Shown here piece after piece: positions 23,750 to 36,203 of a stretch of 64,000 bases of DNA. The position numbers and the translations under genes were made by a program. The stretch covers positions 124,001-188,000 of the forward strand of contig VZRG01000165.1 in assembly GCA_013397435.1 (NCBI GenBank), in the 5' to 3' direction. The DNA is from Erythrocercus mccallii (taxonomy: Eukaryota; Chordata; Aves; Passeriformes; Dicruridae). The notes beneath the pieces are model-generated. The model saw nothing but the letters and a program-made list of their open reading frames with translations, searched no databases and was not told the DNA's origin. Positions within the stretch are counted from its first letter, which is position 1, and every line of letters starts with the position of its first letter.

Positions 23750-25990
23750 TGGGGACAGCAGAAACCAAATAATTTCAAAAAATTTGTTTAATTTATTTTA
23801 CTCTTTTATTTTAGAGAGACCAGGCCTTCACTGCTATTTTTAAGATGCAGATCAAAGAATGTGATGTTAAATGAACACACTTGATCTAATTTTTTGCTGC
23901 GTGAGCAGAATTGGCACATTTTGTCCCTGTGTTTATCTCTTATTCTTTGCATTTCACTCTGATTATGTGTCTTAAAAGTGGGCACATTATGATCCATGAT
24001 ACTGGTGAGTTTACGAGAATTATAGACATCTCAAGCTTTTGTAGGATCTCAGGTAACTGGAAACAAAGCATTTCAGGACAAGTCTGCAAAGGCTGATTCC
24101 ATATTCAAAATTATAACAGAGGTGTATTTGCAAGAATGTTCTGACATTTGTTATGATTCTTCATCTTAAATGACCTTGGAGACTAACTCTTGTTTCAAGC
24201 AAATTCTAGGCAGAGCTTCAAGTGACCTGGCTTTGTATTAAAGCAAGGCTGAGCTCTAAATACAATTTAAAATTGCATACACCTATTCAGAAATAGAGTT
24301 ATCTCAGCAAACCTCTCTACCCTGGCTAAGGACACAACAAAAATGTATAATACTGAGTTACAATTATTCAGATGTAATTGTCTCTGTTATCAAACTTTTT
24401 ACAATGTAGTATGTTTACTACTGGATCCAACACTTTCCTGAGCAGGAAATATCTTTTTGTATGCAACTATCACCTAACCTTTGATGAGAACTAGATTCAT
24501 TGATATATTTTTGGAACAATAGCTGAAAGAATCAGTCATCTCTATGTGACAACAATTTTGAAAGTCTAATGAAAGGGATGTGTTACTTTAATATCTTTTC
24601 AGTATTTAGTTTGCTACTCCACTCAATTAATTGCTAGTTATGCATATTCCATTCTGTACTTCTAGGATATTTTCCCACTGAAATTAAATTTTAAAAATAC
24701 CTACCATTATTGTTTTATTCTCTGCTGGCTAGACCATTTAGAATATTATACTCCATGAATTTATAAACATATGGATTGTCACAGCCTACAGAAAATAAAT
24801 TTCAAACATTGTGAAAGAAAAATACAGCTTACAACAAGAGGTTTTAAACCTAATTAGCATAACTAAGCGTAAAAAAATAAATTATTGGAGTGTAATTATT
24901 GGAGTGAAAAATAATTTAAAACAATGGCTACATTTTAGGTTTGTACAAACCAGATCAATGGTTTGTCTTACATCATTAAGGTCCAAAGAAGAAGGATGGT
25001 AAATAAATGGGAAATAAATATTGCAAAGATGTGTTTTGGGAACTTAGATTGAGAGTATGCAACCCAAATTACCCAAGTGTATTTAAATATTTGAGTTTTA
25101 TTTAGATCTCCTGCCTATATTGGTTAGGAGGAGAGTTAATAACAATCCATTCATGCAGTCCTTCCACATAAGAGTAGGCAGCACCACTAGACAGCGACGT
25201 GGAAGTCAATTAGTGGTAACATGCACAGGTACTGTGTTTCCCCAGGGGCTCCTAACATCTCAAAATGCAGCAGTGAGAGCAGAGAAAGGTGATCAAGACC
25301 GACAGAAGAACTTTTTTAAACTGATTGGTTGATATAAGCATAATAATAAGCAGAGTTTTAGGAGCCTGGCAGCATGAAAACAAAAGGAACTCAAGAGAAG
25401 GAAAGGTTAGGTCTGGTCTGGCTCCCATTTGAAATTATGCATAAAGTATTTCTCTTGCCATATAATCCTCCTGACTGAAATCAGAAAAAAGTGCATTTGT
25501 CCCTAAGACATTTTCCAAATAATTCAGCTTAGGATTTCTGCTTTGGGAACAAAATCTGTACCACATTCTACTGTGTCTTAGGGTCACTTACCAGAACAAA
25601 TAGTTGAAGCTGATGTGATTTTTTAAAAAGTAATTTGCCTCCACGAGAAAAAATGCATTTATTTCTAGGAAAAAACACATCATCGCTTCTTCCCTGCTGC
25701 TTCTACAAAACAATACTTATTATTAGAGAATAGCTATGGAAAATTAGGCAGCTAAAATGGAATTTACCCAACTTGGAATCTGAGGAGAAAAGTGTATTTA
25801 ACATTTGTCCGGGAATTAGTGCAGCAGGATTGTCATGTTATTCAGAGCCATACCAAATTCTTCCAGTTTAGCTGACTTGAATATAAGGAACACACGTTGG
25901 GCCAGTGTTCAGAAGCTCAGCAAACTTCCTGGACAGAGAAAAAGAAATATGCAAAAAAAAAAAATTTGTCCCTCGCCCGAGACAAAATGT
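23750..25990. other. Unique AT-rich noncoding DNA
   Basis: No gene or recognisable repeat is visible. Short open frames only. The sequence becomes gradually more GC-rich toward the CpG island on the right. Confidence 0.6.
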
Positions 25991-26009
25991 CTTACACTGT
26001 ACTACCCTC

Positions 26010-26016
26010 TACGTCA
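26010..26016 (-). promoter_or_regulatory. CRE-like site (TACGTCA / TGACGTA)
   Basis: TACGTCA, the reverse complement of the CREB/ATF-type site TGACGTA, lies about 110 bp left of the CpG island. CRE sites are often found in CpG-island promoters, but a single 7-base match is weak evidence. Confidence 0.35.
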
Positions 26017-26124
26017 CGGTGTGGGAAGGCATTCAGTGGGAAGCAGTCGCTGAAGGACATTTCCGAGAAGGAGAAAGGAAAGAGCAGGGCACTTTTCTGG
26101 CCTGAAGAGGAAGTTCAGCATCAG

Positions 26125-26380
26125 GCGCTGGCCGGGCCGGGTGCGGCGAGCGGAGACGCCAGGAGGTGGCGCGGTCCCTGCGCGGATTGAGCGGCCGGGA
26201 TGAGCCGGGATGAGCCGGGATGAGCCGGGACGAGCCGGGACGAGCCGGGATGAGCCGGGATGAGCCGGGATGAGCCGGGACGGGCCGGGATGCGGAGGCA
26301 CACGGAGCCGCCGCTGGCGGGGCTGCCCTTCCTGCTGGTGCCCTCTTACCCCGCCGCCAAAGGCGCTTGCCGGCTCTCGG
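26125..26380. promoter_or_regulatory. CpG island, possible promoter
   Basis: This is the only CpG island in the window. A hand count gives about 35 CpG in roughly 256 bp with GC content near 70 percent, so CpG is not depleted, in sharp contrast to AT-rich, CpG-poor flanks. The centre is a 10-bp minisatellite (26201-26290). GC-box-like words are frequent and a CRE-like site lies just to the left. It could be the promoter or first exon of an unannotated gene or long noncoding RNA, on either strand; avian GC-rich promoters of this kind are easily missed. It could also be only a GC-rich minisatellite with its flanks. A short plus-strand frame starts at 26290. Confidence 0.55.
26201..26290. repeat. 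GC-rich 10-bp minisatellite, 9 units
   Basis: Nine tandem copies of TGAGCCGGGA. Units 4 and 5 read CGAGCCGGGA and unit 9 reads CGGGCCGGGA; all other units are identical. A partial unit precedes at 26188-26200. The T/C differences at the unit start are CpG-to-TpG type changes. Because 10 is not a multiple of 3, the array shows the same reading in all three frames of each strand. The plus strand has a TGA in every frame, whereas the minus strand has none, which explains the several overlapping minus-strand open frames rich in Pro, Ser, Arg, Gly and His. Confidence 0.95.
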
Positions 26381-26409
26381 CAATTTCAGCTGTGCCACCT
26401 ACTTAGGTT

Positions 26410-28265
26410 TTAGTATCTGTCCTCGAACACATTGTGCAATTTTTTTCCCTTAATTTCCAGTATGGAGGTCAGTAATCTCTATGTTTTGTCGCAGAGCAAA
26501 ATAATCAATATTGTCTTTCATCGTTAACAGAGACATGCTGCCTTTCAGGCACTATGGACCTGATCCTGGACCTCTGAAGCCAGTAGGAATTTTGCACAGC
26601 TGTCCCAAAGTGGTTAGGTGCAGTCTTAGCGTCACTTCATATTAATTTGTTCCATTTTGTACACTTCAAACACGGGAGTATTTTGTGAGGGAGCTGCCAA
26701 ACTATTTGTGATATATAGACTATATATTAGACCAGGAGGCCTCACTTTGGGGTAACAAAGCTGTTACCTTTTGCTAGTATTGTGAATTCCCAAAAATTTA
26801 AGGAGTCATTCTTGAAACTTGTCATCAGTTGCATTCACATTTTCCCCTTACCTCTTTCTGCAATGACTAGGATGCAAAAACCATTGGTAGTTCTTACTTC
26901 TCTTACCTTTGGAAGTTTTACATAAAGTATGCTGTTTAAAAACAAATCAAGCTGACTGTTCATTGGTCCAGTCTATTTCCTACAGAAATAGGGATCTTTT
27001 AATTTGTTCTTGAATTGCCTTTCAATGAAATATTACCTCTATGTAAGATCAATAGGGTGCAGGGAACAGCTACTTCATTTTGTCTCTGAATTTGATTTCT
27101 TTAACTGCACTTTTGTAATTTGATAAGCCTGTATGCTTTAGCAAAAGCCATCTACAAGGAAAGAAAATGCAACATGATAATGCACTTACAGAATTAATCT
27201 ACAACAAGGGGACTTTGGATCATTCCTCTAGATTTATTTTTTTTAATCTATTATAAGATTTAGAGGAATGGGTCTTGGAGTGTCACAATTTTCATTTAAT
27301 TATTGGGTCTCTAAATCAACAAGAGATGCTCCTATGCCTTTCACTGACACTTTGTGCTCTGGCTATTGGCATAGCCCAGGTCTGCCTGAAAGCAGGCAGG
27401 GGGTCTCACATCTGTGGAGACAGGGGAAAGGCAGGACAAGGGACACAGCAGACAACGGAGGAATTCAGGGGCCCAGTATTTCTGTGTAACCTCCTTGGCT
27501 TTAATAAGACCTGCACAGGAGGACTGCTGTTGGAGGACTTCCCTGTACTGAGTTCAGCATGGAGCCAAATCTGGCAATGTAAGGCCTTTAAATGAAGGAA
27601 AAATTTGTAATTTATTATCAGTGTTCATAGCAATGGGAGAAAGTTATCCAAGAGTTTTTTAGGAATGTCCATCTTGCTTTTTCTCTGCTTAGCTGGCAGG
27701 TACCAGAGGCAGTGGTCACCAGTACTGCTATTTGTTTTCCGTAGAGACTGGACACGGACACTGCTATAACAGACTTTAACCAAGCAGAGAGTACTTGAAA
27801 GGATTTACACAGGAAATCCAAATCACATTTCACTAATTCTTAAACTGCCCCGAACCTTGCAGTTTTGTGTAGAAACATGGGAGACACAAGTCCACTTTTA
27901 AACCTTCCTACCCCCCAAATTATTTAATAGACATTTCTAAGAATTTCTAGTATTGACTTTCTTTCCTGCAGTTATTTGTCCAATTAGGGAGGGAGAAGTA
28001 AATGAATTACAAATTTTGTCAACATTTTTTTCGTTCTGCTGACCTAAAAGCCCATGGCCTAATTTTAAATTTAAATGTTGAAATTTTAGGTAACATAACC
28101 ATCAAAACAGCTGGCAGCTACACATATGCTGTATTTTACCTACTCTGCTACTAGAGTGCTGAAAGACAGTAAAAACTTACTTTTTCTATTCTTCAGATAG
28201 TCTCAAATACAAAATTTAACCTTGGAAAGAAAAAAACAGGTGAAAACACAGGTGATTTACTTTAG
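26410..28265. other. Unique noncoding DNA with one old repeat remnant
   Basis: No gene is recognised. An old palindromic-repeat remnant lies at 26556-26597. Remaining open frames are short and unremarkable. Confidence 0.55.
26556..26597. repeat. Remnant of an old sauropsid palindromic repeat
   Basis: The segment GGACCTGATCCTGGACC and the following GAAGCCAGTAGGAATTTTGC match the pattern 'CCTGATCC...TGAAGTCAGTGGGAGTTTTGC' of palindromic repeats common in turtles and crocodilians. The second arm is not recognisable. Recognition is from memory of the family. Confidence 0.4.
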
Positions 28266-28269
28266 CTCT

Positions 28270-28910
28270 TAGATCAGATTGAAATACTCAACAGAGCCAA
28301 CAGTGTGCCCAGGTGGCCAAGAATGGCATGGCATCCTGGCCTGTATCAGCAATAGCGTTGCCAGCAGGACCAGGCAGTGACTGTCCCCCTGTGCTTGGCT
28401 CTGGTGAGGCCACACCTCAAGTGCTGGGTTCAGTTCAGGGCCTCTCAATTCAGGAGGAGCATTGGGGTACTGGTGCATGTTCAGAGAAGGGCAACAGAGC
28501 TGGTAAAGGGTCTGGAGCATAAGTGTGATGAGAGCAGCTGAGGGAGCTGGGGCTGTTTAGCCTGGAGAAAAGGAGGCTCATTAGGAACCTTATTGCTCTC
28601 TACAACTCCCTGATAGGAGGTGGTTGTGGCTTGAGGGTGTCTCTTCTCCCAGGTAACAAGGAATCGGACAAGAGGAAGTGATCTCACATTGGATTGAAAT
28701 TGAGTATTAGGAAAAGCATTTCACTGAAAGGTTTGTCAAAGATTGAAACATACTGACCTAGGAAGTCACCATCCCTGGTTGTATTTAGAGGTGTATATTG
28801 GCGCCTTGGGGACATGGTTTAGTGGTGGACTTATCAGTACTGGGTTAACAGCTGGACTCACCCTAAAGATCTTTTCAAACAAATGATTCTATGACTTTAT
28901 GATAGAATGA
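28270..28910 (+). mobile_element. CR1 LINE fragment with intact 3' tail
   Basis: This is the best preserved CR1 in the window, about 640 bp, 5'-truncated as usual. It covers the last part of ORF2 (from the GAGCCAACAGTGTGCCC region through the GGAGCTGGGGCTGTTTAGCC block), then the 3' UTR with GGGACATGGTTTAGTGGTGG and GGACTCACCCTAAAGATCTTTTC, and ends in an octamer tail ATGATTCTATGACTTTATGATAGAATG. The GACATGGTTTAGTGGTGGAC motif suggests a CR1-F/H-like subfamily. ORF2 is interrupted by stops and indels; the element is dead. Confidence 0.92.
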
Positions 28911-31900
28911 CCTAAGGCATTGAAAAGTTGTCTTGCAAAATTATTCTACACACCTATTTTCACAATTACTGAATCTATTAGAGACCTAAAAAAGAAAAAG
29001 TTAAATAAAATTTGATTGTAAACCTGAAATAAACAGTCTGGACTTTTTGTTTTAAAATTGTAATGCCTGCCATATGAGCTCTTTAGGGGAAAAAAAAGAG
29101 ACATGAGTTTCTACATCAAGTAAAATCTGAGTTATGCACTATAGACTGTTTTACTCAGTTTTAGAAAGTCTTACATTTACACCATGTAAAAGTTTCTCTC
29201 TACAGCCTGTTGAGAAGAACTGTTTAAAAGTATGAGGCACTAAGTCAGATATTCAGAAGTCCTTTATCTTCAGCTCTGCTTGGCTTAATTGGAGTAAAGT
29301 ACCATTTTTTCCTCTATAATCCCTCAAGCAACTCCATGTGGAAAACATCTCTTGTGCTTTGTGAATAAATCTTGAGGGTTCATACTGTGAAGTGGAAGCA
29401 ATTGGACATTTTTTATTTAAAGAAAGAGTGAAAAAACCTCTAGATAAGAAACCAGATTAAGTAAATTAAGCTGGGTAATGAACAGAACTGTCTTTCCTGT
29501 CTCTGTCTCTTGGAGAACTCAGGTTCCTTCCTTTTGTTTTAATACAAAATTGAAACTCCTCACTGAAATTATTGGACAAGAATTTCTCTGAAATGTGTAG
29601 GCTTCAGTGAAACATGCTTTTAAAAATTTGCAACAAATAAATATCAGGACTGCCTATGTCTCACAGTTGCATCTCCATGTTCACTTCAATCCCTGTTGAA
29701 AACACCTAAGTATCATCAGTGCTGATGTGTAACTCTGGAATCCCTGACACACTTCTGACCACCTAGATGCTGGTTGTTTGGTTTTTTTTATTCCTGGAAA
29801 ATGAGGTAGATTTTACACTTAATAAGATATTGAATGTTATTGACATGTCTCTTTCCATTACCCTACCATTTGTGTCAGATGACCAGCATGAACAGGATGA
29901 AGATCTTGAAAGCAGATGAAGTTTTGTTTAACATCAGATGCTGAATTAAGTATGCCAAAGAAGAGATAATTTTTTAAAATATTATTACCATTCTTTTTAA
30001 CTTAAGATGCTTAGGAAAGATCCCTATGTGTTACAAAGTTAAACTAATATAAACGTTACAGATCAGAAAATCATCTTCATGACACTGCCTCCTCAGAGCT
30101 GACTGACCATTATTTCCAGCTGTGTTCTCCATTTGTTTTCAAACTATAACTTTCATTTTGGTTGTAACAATGCACTGTGCAATTAGTATAATCTCATAAT
30201 TTAAGGGTGAATTAACACAATTGAACTTCATTAAAAATAAGAGCAATTAATACAGAAAATAATTACTCTTTGTAAAAGTATAGTTGTCAAACAACTTGCT
30301 TTTAAAAATCTGAAGTTAAAATATTATGCTAATGATGAAATTATTGAGCTATGATGAGCCAGTGAAACAAAGTTTGTCATACAAGAGGGGAAGTCTCATC
30401 TCTCTGGACCAGCCCCAAACCAGCTCTCAACAAAGATGTGTTTTCCACTTACTGCCTCTAAAGCCAAACCTGAAGTCAGTTAGGAGCATCCTTAGCCAGT
30501 TGCTGCTGCTGGGACAAAAGGTGCAGGATGTAGCTTGAATAACTCAGCCCAAAGCCAGCTAGAAATCCCCTGCCCATGGCACATGGTTTAGTGAGCAGAG
30601 CACCACCTGCCACAGACACCGGCACTTCTGAGCAGTTTTCAAAGTTGCCTCATATCAAGTGCATTGCAGCAGTCAAGTCAGGAGGTACCAAAAGCACAGA
30701 TCCTCTGGGGCTGCTCATCAAGATAGGAAAGTTCCTATTATCTGGCTGCCTGGGGCAACCAGAACCCCACTTAATTACTCCCCTTCAGACAAGGTGGAGA
30801 CCTGCATTTAAAAACTGCATGTGCACTGATTGAGCAGCACATAAAGCTGAAACAGAAAACTGGATCACGGCCTCAGAGTTTCCAAGTTCATGTCCTGGAA
30901 GAGCAGAAAACTACCAGGGGAGGCTGCCATCCTGCCTGCTCTTTTTTCCTAAGTTTGTCTTCTTGATGCAGACAGCCAGTCACCACTGAGATTCCATTTC
31001 AGAAAGTGGGGATATGGCTGGGTCCCCAAAATGTGAGCCATTATACCTTCCTCTTCAAGAACAAATGTCTGGTCCAAAATGTTTTTGAACAAAGCAAAAT
31101 ACTTCTTTTTCTCCTAAGCCATTATAATTGTATCTGTAGGATGTCATCTCTAGGCAAAATATTCCAAGCTGGCACTAGGCAGCCTGTGCTCCCCCTAGGT
31201 AAAGGAACTATAATGTGAAGTCGCAGCATCTTGTCGATCAATCAGGACTGCCAAGTTAATGTCAGTACAGCAACAGTATTATTTGTGAGGAATACTAATT
31301 TTGATCTGTATATGTGCCTTATAGTCAATAGCCCAAAGGTCTTTTTCAACTAAAAAGAAAATATCAGTTCTCAGAATGTGTTTTTACACAAACTAAAAGC
31401 TTCTTTTAGTACTGAGGTAACTCACTGATTGTGTAATTTCCCATATTGTTGCTTCTTCATAGGTGAATCAATTGACAACAAAAAAGAAAAATCAGGATGA
31501 TTTTAACACCCTGTCATGGTATTTTGCTGCCCAGACCCCTGCACCTCCATTGCAGACTGGAGGAAGTATGGAGGTATGGATGGAGCTGTACAAGTTGACA
31601 AGCTAAGAACAGACTCATACACAAAAATTCTCACCTGACAATGCTCTTCTTTATTACTTTGTGTCATTAACCCATGTTATGATTTGGTACTTAGTGATCA
31701 CCTGCATGCCTCCTCAACCCCAAGACTCCTGGTTAAAACAGTATTTGTCTCCAAAAGTCAGGGTTTGATCTGAGTAGTACAGGGCTCCAATTATCTAGTG
31801 TAGACTGACACAAAAGCCCTTCATCCTCAAAGCTGTAGCTATGAGCCTTAGTGTCTTGCTCTGGGCATGTGGGGCTGTAGGTAATGATGGCAATTGGTAA

Positions 31901-33534
31901 TGCTGGATTTTGAAACTTGAGTGACACCCCTATGAATCTGGAAAGCAGAAAAAAAAAGGGAAAAAGGCATCCATCAAGATGCAGCATGGTTACACTGTCC
32001 ACTTCCTTTTTGTTAATTTAGAGACTGTCTTAAATTATTAAAGTTAATCTCTCTTTTCTCTTATGAAACAATGACTTTTGTGTAATACTGCTGACTTCCA
32101 CATTAACATTTTTGGCTGTTCACAGTTGGTTTTAAGAGAAAAGGCCTTGACTGAGACAAAATATAAGATACTCATCAGACAAAACTGTCTTTTCCAAAGA
32201 AGGTAAGTGTTCAAACACATACAACAAACAGACACACAAATTAATTTTGGGAACATAAATTTTGATGTACAAATCCACCTGATATATTCAGAAAACACTG
32301 TTATTATGTATGTGATTCAGACCCCTCACAAATATGAGAAGCGATGTTTTGGAAGGGATGTTTTGATGTATTATAAAGTGGGATTCATATTTTTACAATG
32401 CTTCCAGCATCCAAGACTTGCAAACGAGCTTTTCTTGGTCCATAAAATACAAACATTCCCTCCACCTAAATAATTAGTGACATTTGAAAGGGAAGACAAA
32501 TTGTCAAAACTGCTCTATTCTTTGGAAAGAGCATAGGAAGACATTTATTTACCTCCCAAGTACATGGTTGGTTTTCTGTGCAATTTGAGATTGCAGCGAT
32601 ATTGCTTTAGTTATCCCCTACAAACTAGCATTAATTATTCCTCACTCTTGTGATTTAACATTGCTTCTCCACGTGTACCACAAAAAGGACAAGCACAGCG
32701 GGATTTTACTCTGTCTCTGTTCCCCCCTGTAATACATGCATCTCCTTACTGCATGCGCCTACTCCTTGATTTAAATGCCTCTTTTCCTCTAAGAGGCACA
32801 GGAAAAAAGTCTAAGATGGTTAGTGATTTCAGCTCAGAATGTGGGCAGCTGAAAGTGTATGCTGTGCGCTCAGTTCTGCAAACCGCTGGGATAGATGTAC
32901 AGGGCAAAGCATGTGGGGTCACCGTGCATAGGAATTACTTCCATGTTAGCAAGGCTAACTATGGCTTCTATGGCTTCTGTGTTAGCAAGCCTACTTATGC
33001 AGGCCCTCAAAGGATTCAGTCGAGTACAACTATCAGCAGCAGACAGTGCCTATGTTAGACATGTCCAGGCTTTCCATGCTGCAATGAAAATAGGCTGTTA
33101 TAAAATCACATCCTCTTCTCTTGTCATTCAAAGATCATCTACTACCATCTCCTTCTGATAGCAAAGAAAGTACCAAAGAAGGGAATGGAGAGATCTGATA
33201 AGAAAGACACATACAATAACTAGAAATCATTCTGCTAAGAAGAAATGAGATTACTGTCTTTGAGAAGAACTTATTCCTCAATACCACAGGAAAGAAACAC
33301 TGAGCAAATTTTCAAAAATGTCAAGTGAATATGATATAGCAAAAGTTATACTAACTGAAAGATTTGTGCTCTGAAAGGGGAGATTCTCTTTCCTTCCACC
33401 TACTGCTTGCACTGACTACATCTGGGATTCATCTCACCAAACATGGGCTGCCTCAAGCCAGACCTCCCAGGACAGTGTCCCAGGGGTAAACCTGGGGAGC
33501 ACAGGGTAGCTCTGACCTGTGGCTCCTCTCCTCT
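28911..33534. other. Unique AT-rich noncoding DNA
   Basis: No gene, RNA gene or clear repeat is seen over 4.6 kb. Open frames are under 102 codons and show no recognised motif. Around 32940-32990 short words (TATGGCTTC, TGTTAGCAAG) are each repeated twice, a minor local duplication. Confidence 0.6.
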
Positions 33535-33740
33535 GAATCATAGAATTGTTATGCCTGGAAAAGGCTTCCCAGATCTTCAAGTCCAACCTTTTACCACCAT
33601 AACAACTAAACCATATCACTAAGTGCCACTTCCATGTCGTTCATTGAATGCTTCAAGGAATGGTGACTCTACCACTTCCCCAAGCAGCCCAGTCCAATGC
33701 TTAACCACTCTTTCAGTGAAGCAATTCTTCTTAACAGAAA
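33535..33740 (-). mobile_element. CR1 LINE 3'-end fragment
   Basis: The plus strand opens with GAATCATAGAATTG and continues through CAAGTCCAACC, AACTAAACCATATCACTAAG, TGCCACTTCCATGTCG, GAATGGTGACTCTACCACTTCC and CCAATGCTTAACCACTCTTTCAG to GAAGCAATTCTTCTTAAC. This is the reverse complement of a CR1 3' end. The right border is approximate since similarity fades after 33740. Confidence 0.9.
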
Positions 33741-36130
33741 CAAGCACAGCAGCATGCATGAACTGCAGTTTAGGAGAGTGCATTCCTTCCACTGATGTGC
33801 TTATATGTAGCACATAAAAGGCACTATAGGCATCTTTACATTAAATGTGTTCAAATAATCCTAGTTTTTCAATCTGGTAAAAATGAGATTTCAGAATTAC
33901 TGGTTTTAAATCAGAAGTCATTGTGGGTTTTTTTAAATCAGAAGTCATCGTGGGATTAGCTATTTTTATGAAGAGTGCCATGGCTGAAATTGGCCTGATT
34001 GTAGTCTTTTTTTTTCAATGCACAGTATTGTAACAATGTTATAACAAAAGTTAAGATCACAGCAAGAAAGCCTCAGAAATTAGTTGCAACTACAGGACAT
34101 GCAAAGGATATCTAACGGTCTGACAAAAGACAGGTCATTTATTGTATATCCTTGAGTTATTGATAACCTTTAACTCATCAATAATGAGTGTGAGAAATGA
34201 TGTATTCAGAGAACAACTTCTATGTTCTGTTTATGCAACAGTATTTGATGATGAATGTGCTACAAAGAGGAATGTCTGGGCATTCAGAGCTAAGGAAGTT
34301 TCTGTGAAGGACTTTGCAGTCACCAGGAGGGAATCCTACATCCTACACATTTTATTTTTATGGAATCCCTCCTGATTGTGTCAAGTTTTGGCTGCAAGTG
34401 AGTGACAATAAAACCCAGACAAATTATCTGAAACTATAGAATTGGAGCAGGATAGGAGTGTTTCCTGGGGTAGGTGAAAATGTGTTTAGATTTGAAAGAT
34501 GCTTGTGTTCTGGGTCTGTCTATTTGTTTCTTCCCTTGTCCTGGTTAATATAGTTAGAACTACAATTAAAAAAAAAAATCATCCCTGTTAGAAGAGTTTT
34601 CTCTTGTAAAGGACTTGTTGGTTGAGTCAAGAAAATCCTCAACCATCCCTCCCAACCCCCAGAACCTTTCCTGGAAGTGATCTAATTAAAGCACTTGCTT
34701 CAGCAGAGCAAAATCACTTCATTTTGATCTCTATAATTTTGACTTTCAAATTATATGTTTCCATAGAATTTCAGACTGCTTTTTCCTGAGTGTCTGATTT
34801 CCTAGGAAATTATTTAAATTCCATCTTTTCATTTGAATTGGAAAGAGAAGGGAAATGAAATATAATAATTCCTTACAGGATAATTCTGTAATTTCAACTA
34901 TCACTAATCACTGGCAGGGCTTCTTAAGAATTAAATCAGAAAGTGTTTTAGGAGAAAGATATATTTCTAGTGAGGGGAAGGGCTAATAATAATAACATTT
35001 ATTTGTAATACATTTTTTAATTCATGATGAAATAATGATCATAAAATTATTTTTCTCTGTTGCTTTTTATGATCTTGTTTCAAAAGAGCACTTGCATTCG
35101 TGCTGGGGATCCTCTTGGAGCATTTTAAATTAAGACTATGTACAATACTTTAACTAAATAAAGTTCCTTTTATCTGAAGTATTTTCTTATGTTCTGGATA
35201 GCATAAACACAATATTATAGAATTATTTTTGTAAAAATACCTAAGGAACAAAACAGCTAACCTAGCAAAACAAAAATTAATAGGAATGAAGCAATATTAG
35301 AGAAATGTATAGGGCTATGGAAAGAGTCCCACATGACAAGTTGCCTTTAGAAATTAAAATCTGAACACTGTATGGATGTTTTCACAGTAGCATCAACAGC
35401 CTGCATGAAAAAGGAAATGTTGTGTATAAAATTGTGATTTTAATAGAAATAGAGGTGATTTTAATGTTGTGAATTGTATATAATCTCATTATGTCGTTAT
35501 GCACAGATCATTAAGTACTTGAGGAGCATGTGCGGTTTGAGGCTCAGGACAGTTAAATCTCTCAGCAGAGAGGGGAATCTATAACCATCTACTTCTCACA
35601 GCTGGCGTGCAACAGATGAAATCCTTCAGCTGTGTGTGCCTCATCAGGTAGCCTCTCAATATTGGAAAACTGGGCAGTTTGATTTCATAAGGTGCTCTGT
35701 TCTTCTCCTTGGATTAGGTACTATGCCTACAACCCATCACAAAACCTTGAAAAAGAGCTGCACCCCCAGGCACTGTTATTCATGAGGAGCAAACTGTAAT
35801 TTTTAAGTTTTTTAAAAAGTAACATTAGGTTCTTTTCCAACATTTAGTGCCTTGAAGTAAAGAAACAGTGAGAAAATATTTCAGTTCTGAAATAGTAGGA
35901 ATGAAGGAGCTAAGAAATGGGAAAAAATGAAAAATGCAAAACATTCTTAATTTCTCCACCCTCCTTAAAAAGTGAAAATATCTTCTGTCTGAATTTTGAG
36001 AACCAGTGCCATCTTTGCTTATTTCTTCCAAACAATCTCACATAGAATTAAAAATAAATGAAAAGTTAGAGAAAAACTCCAGAGCCCTAAAATCCCAGTG
36101 ATTATAAATCACGAAAGGGTTAAAATGACT
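33741..36130. other. Unique AT-rich noncoding DNA
   Basis: No gene is recognised. A 27-bp direct duplication lies at 33904-33954. A U6-like 20-base match near 34690 was examined and rejected. Confidence 0.6.
33904..33954. repeat. Direct duplication, 27-bp period, 2 copies
   Basis: The 24-base word starting TTTTAAATCAGAAGTCAT and ending GTGGG occurs at 33904-33927 and 33931-33954 with one mismatch (T/C), separated by TTT. A recent local duplication. Confidence 0.9.
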
Positions 36131-36203
36131 TTCCCCTATTGTGGCTTGCAGCCTAGAAACAGGATACGGAGTAAGTGCTGCTACTGTTAGCTAATGGAGA
36201 TTC

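Noticed and set aside
26020..26040. CGKAFSG reading that resembles a C2H2 zinc-finger linker-side motif
   Set aside because: The first cysteine and both histidines of a C2H2 finger are absent and no second finger follows; chance match.
34689..34715. U6 snRNA-like start (GCACTTGCTTCAGCAG)
   Set aside because: Only about 15 of the first 20 bases agree and the remainder of U6, including the ACAGAGA region, is missing.
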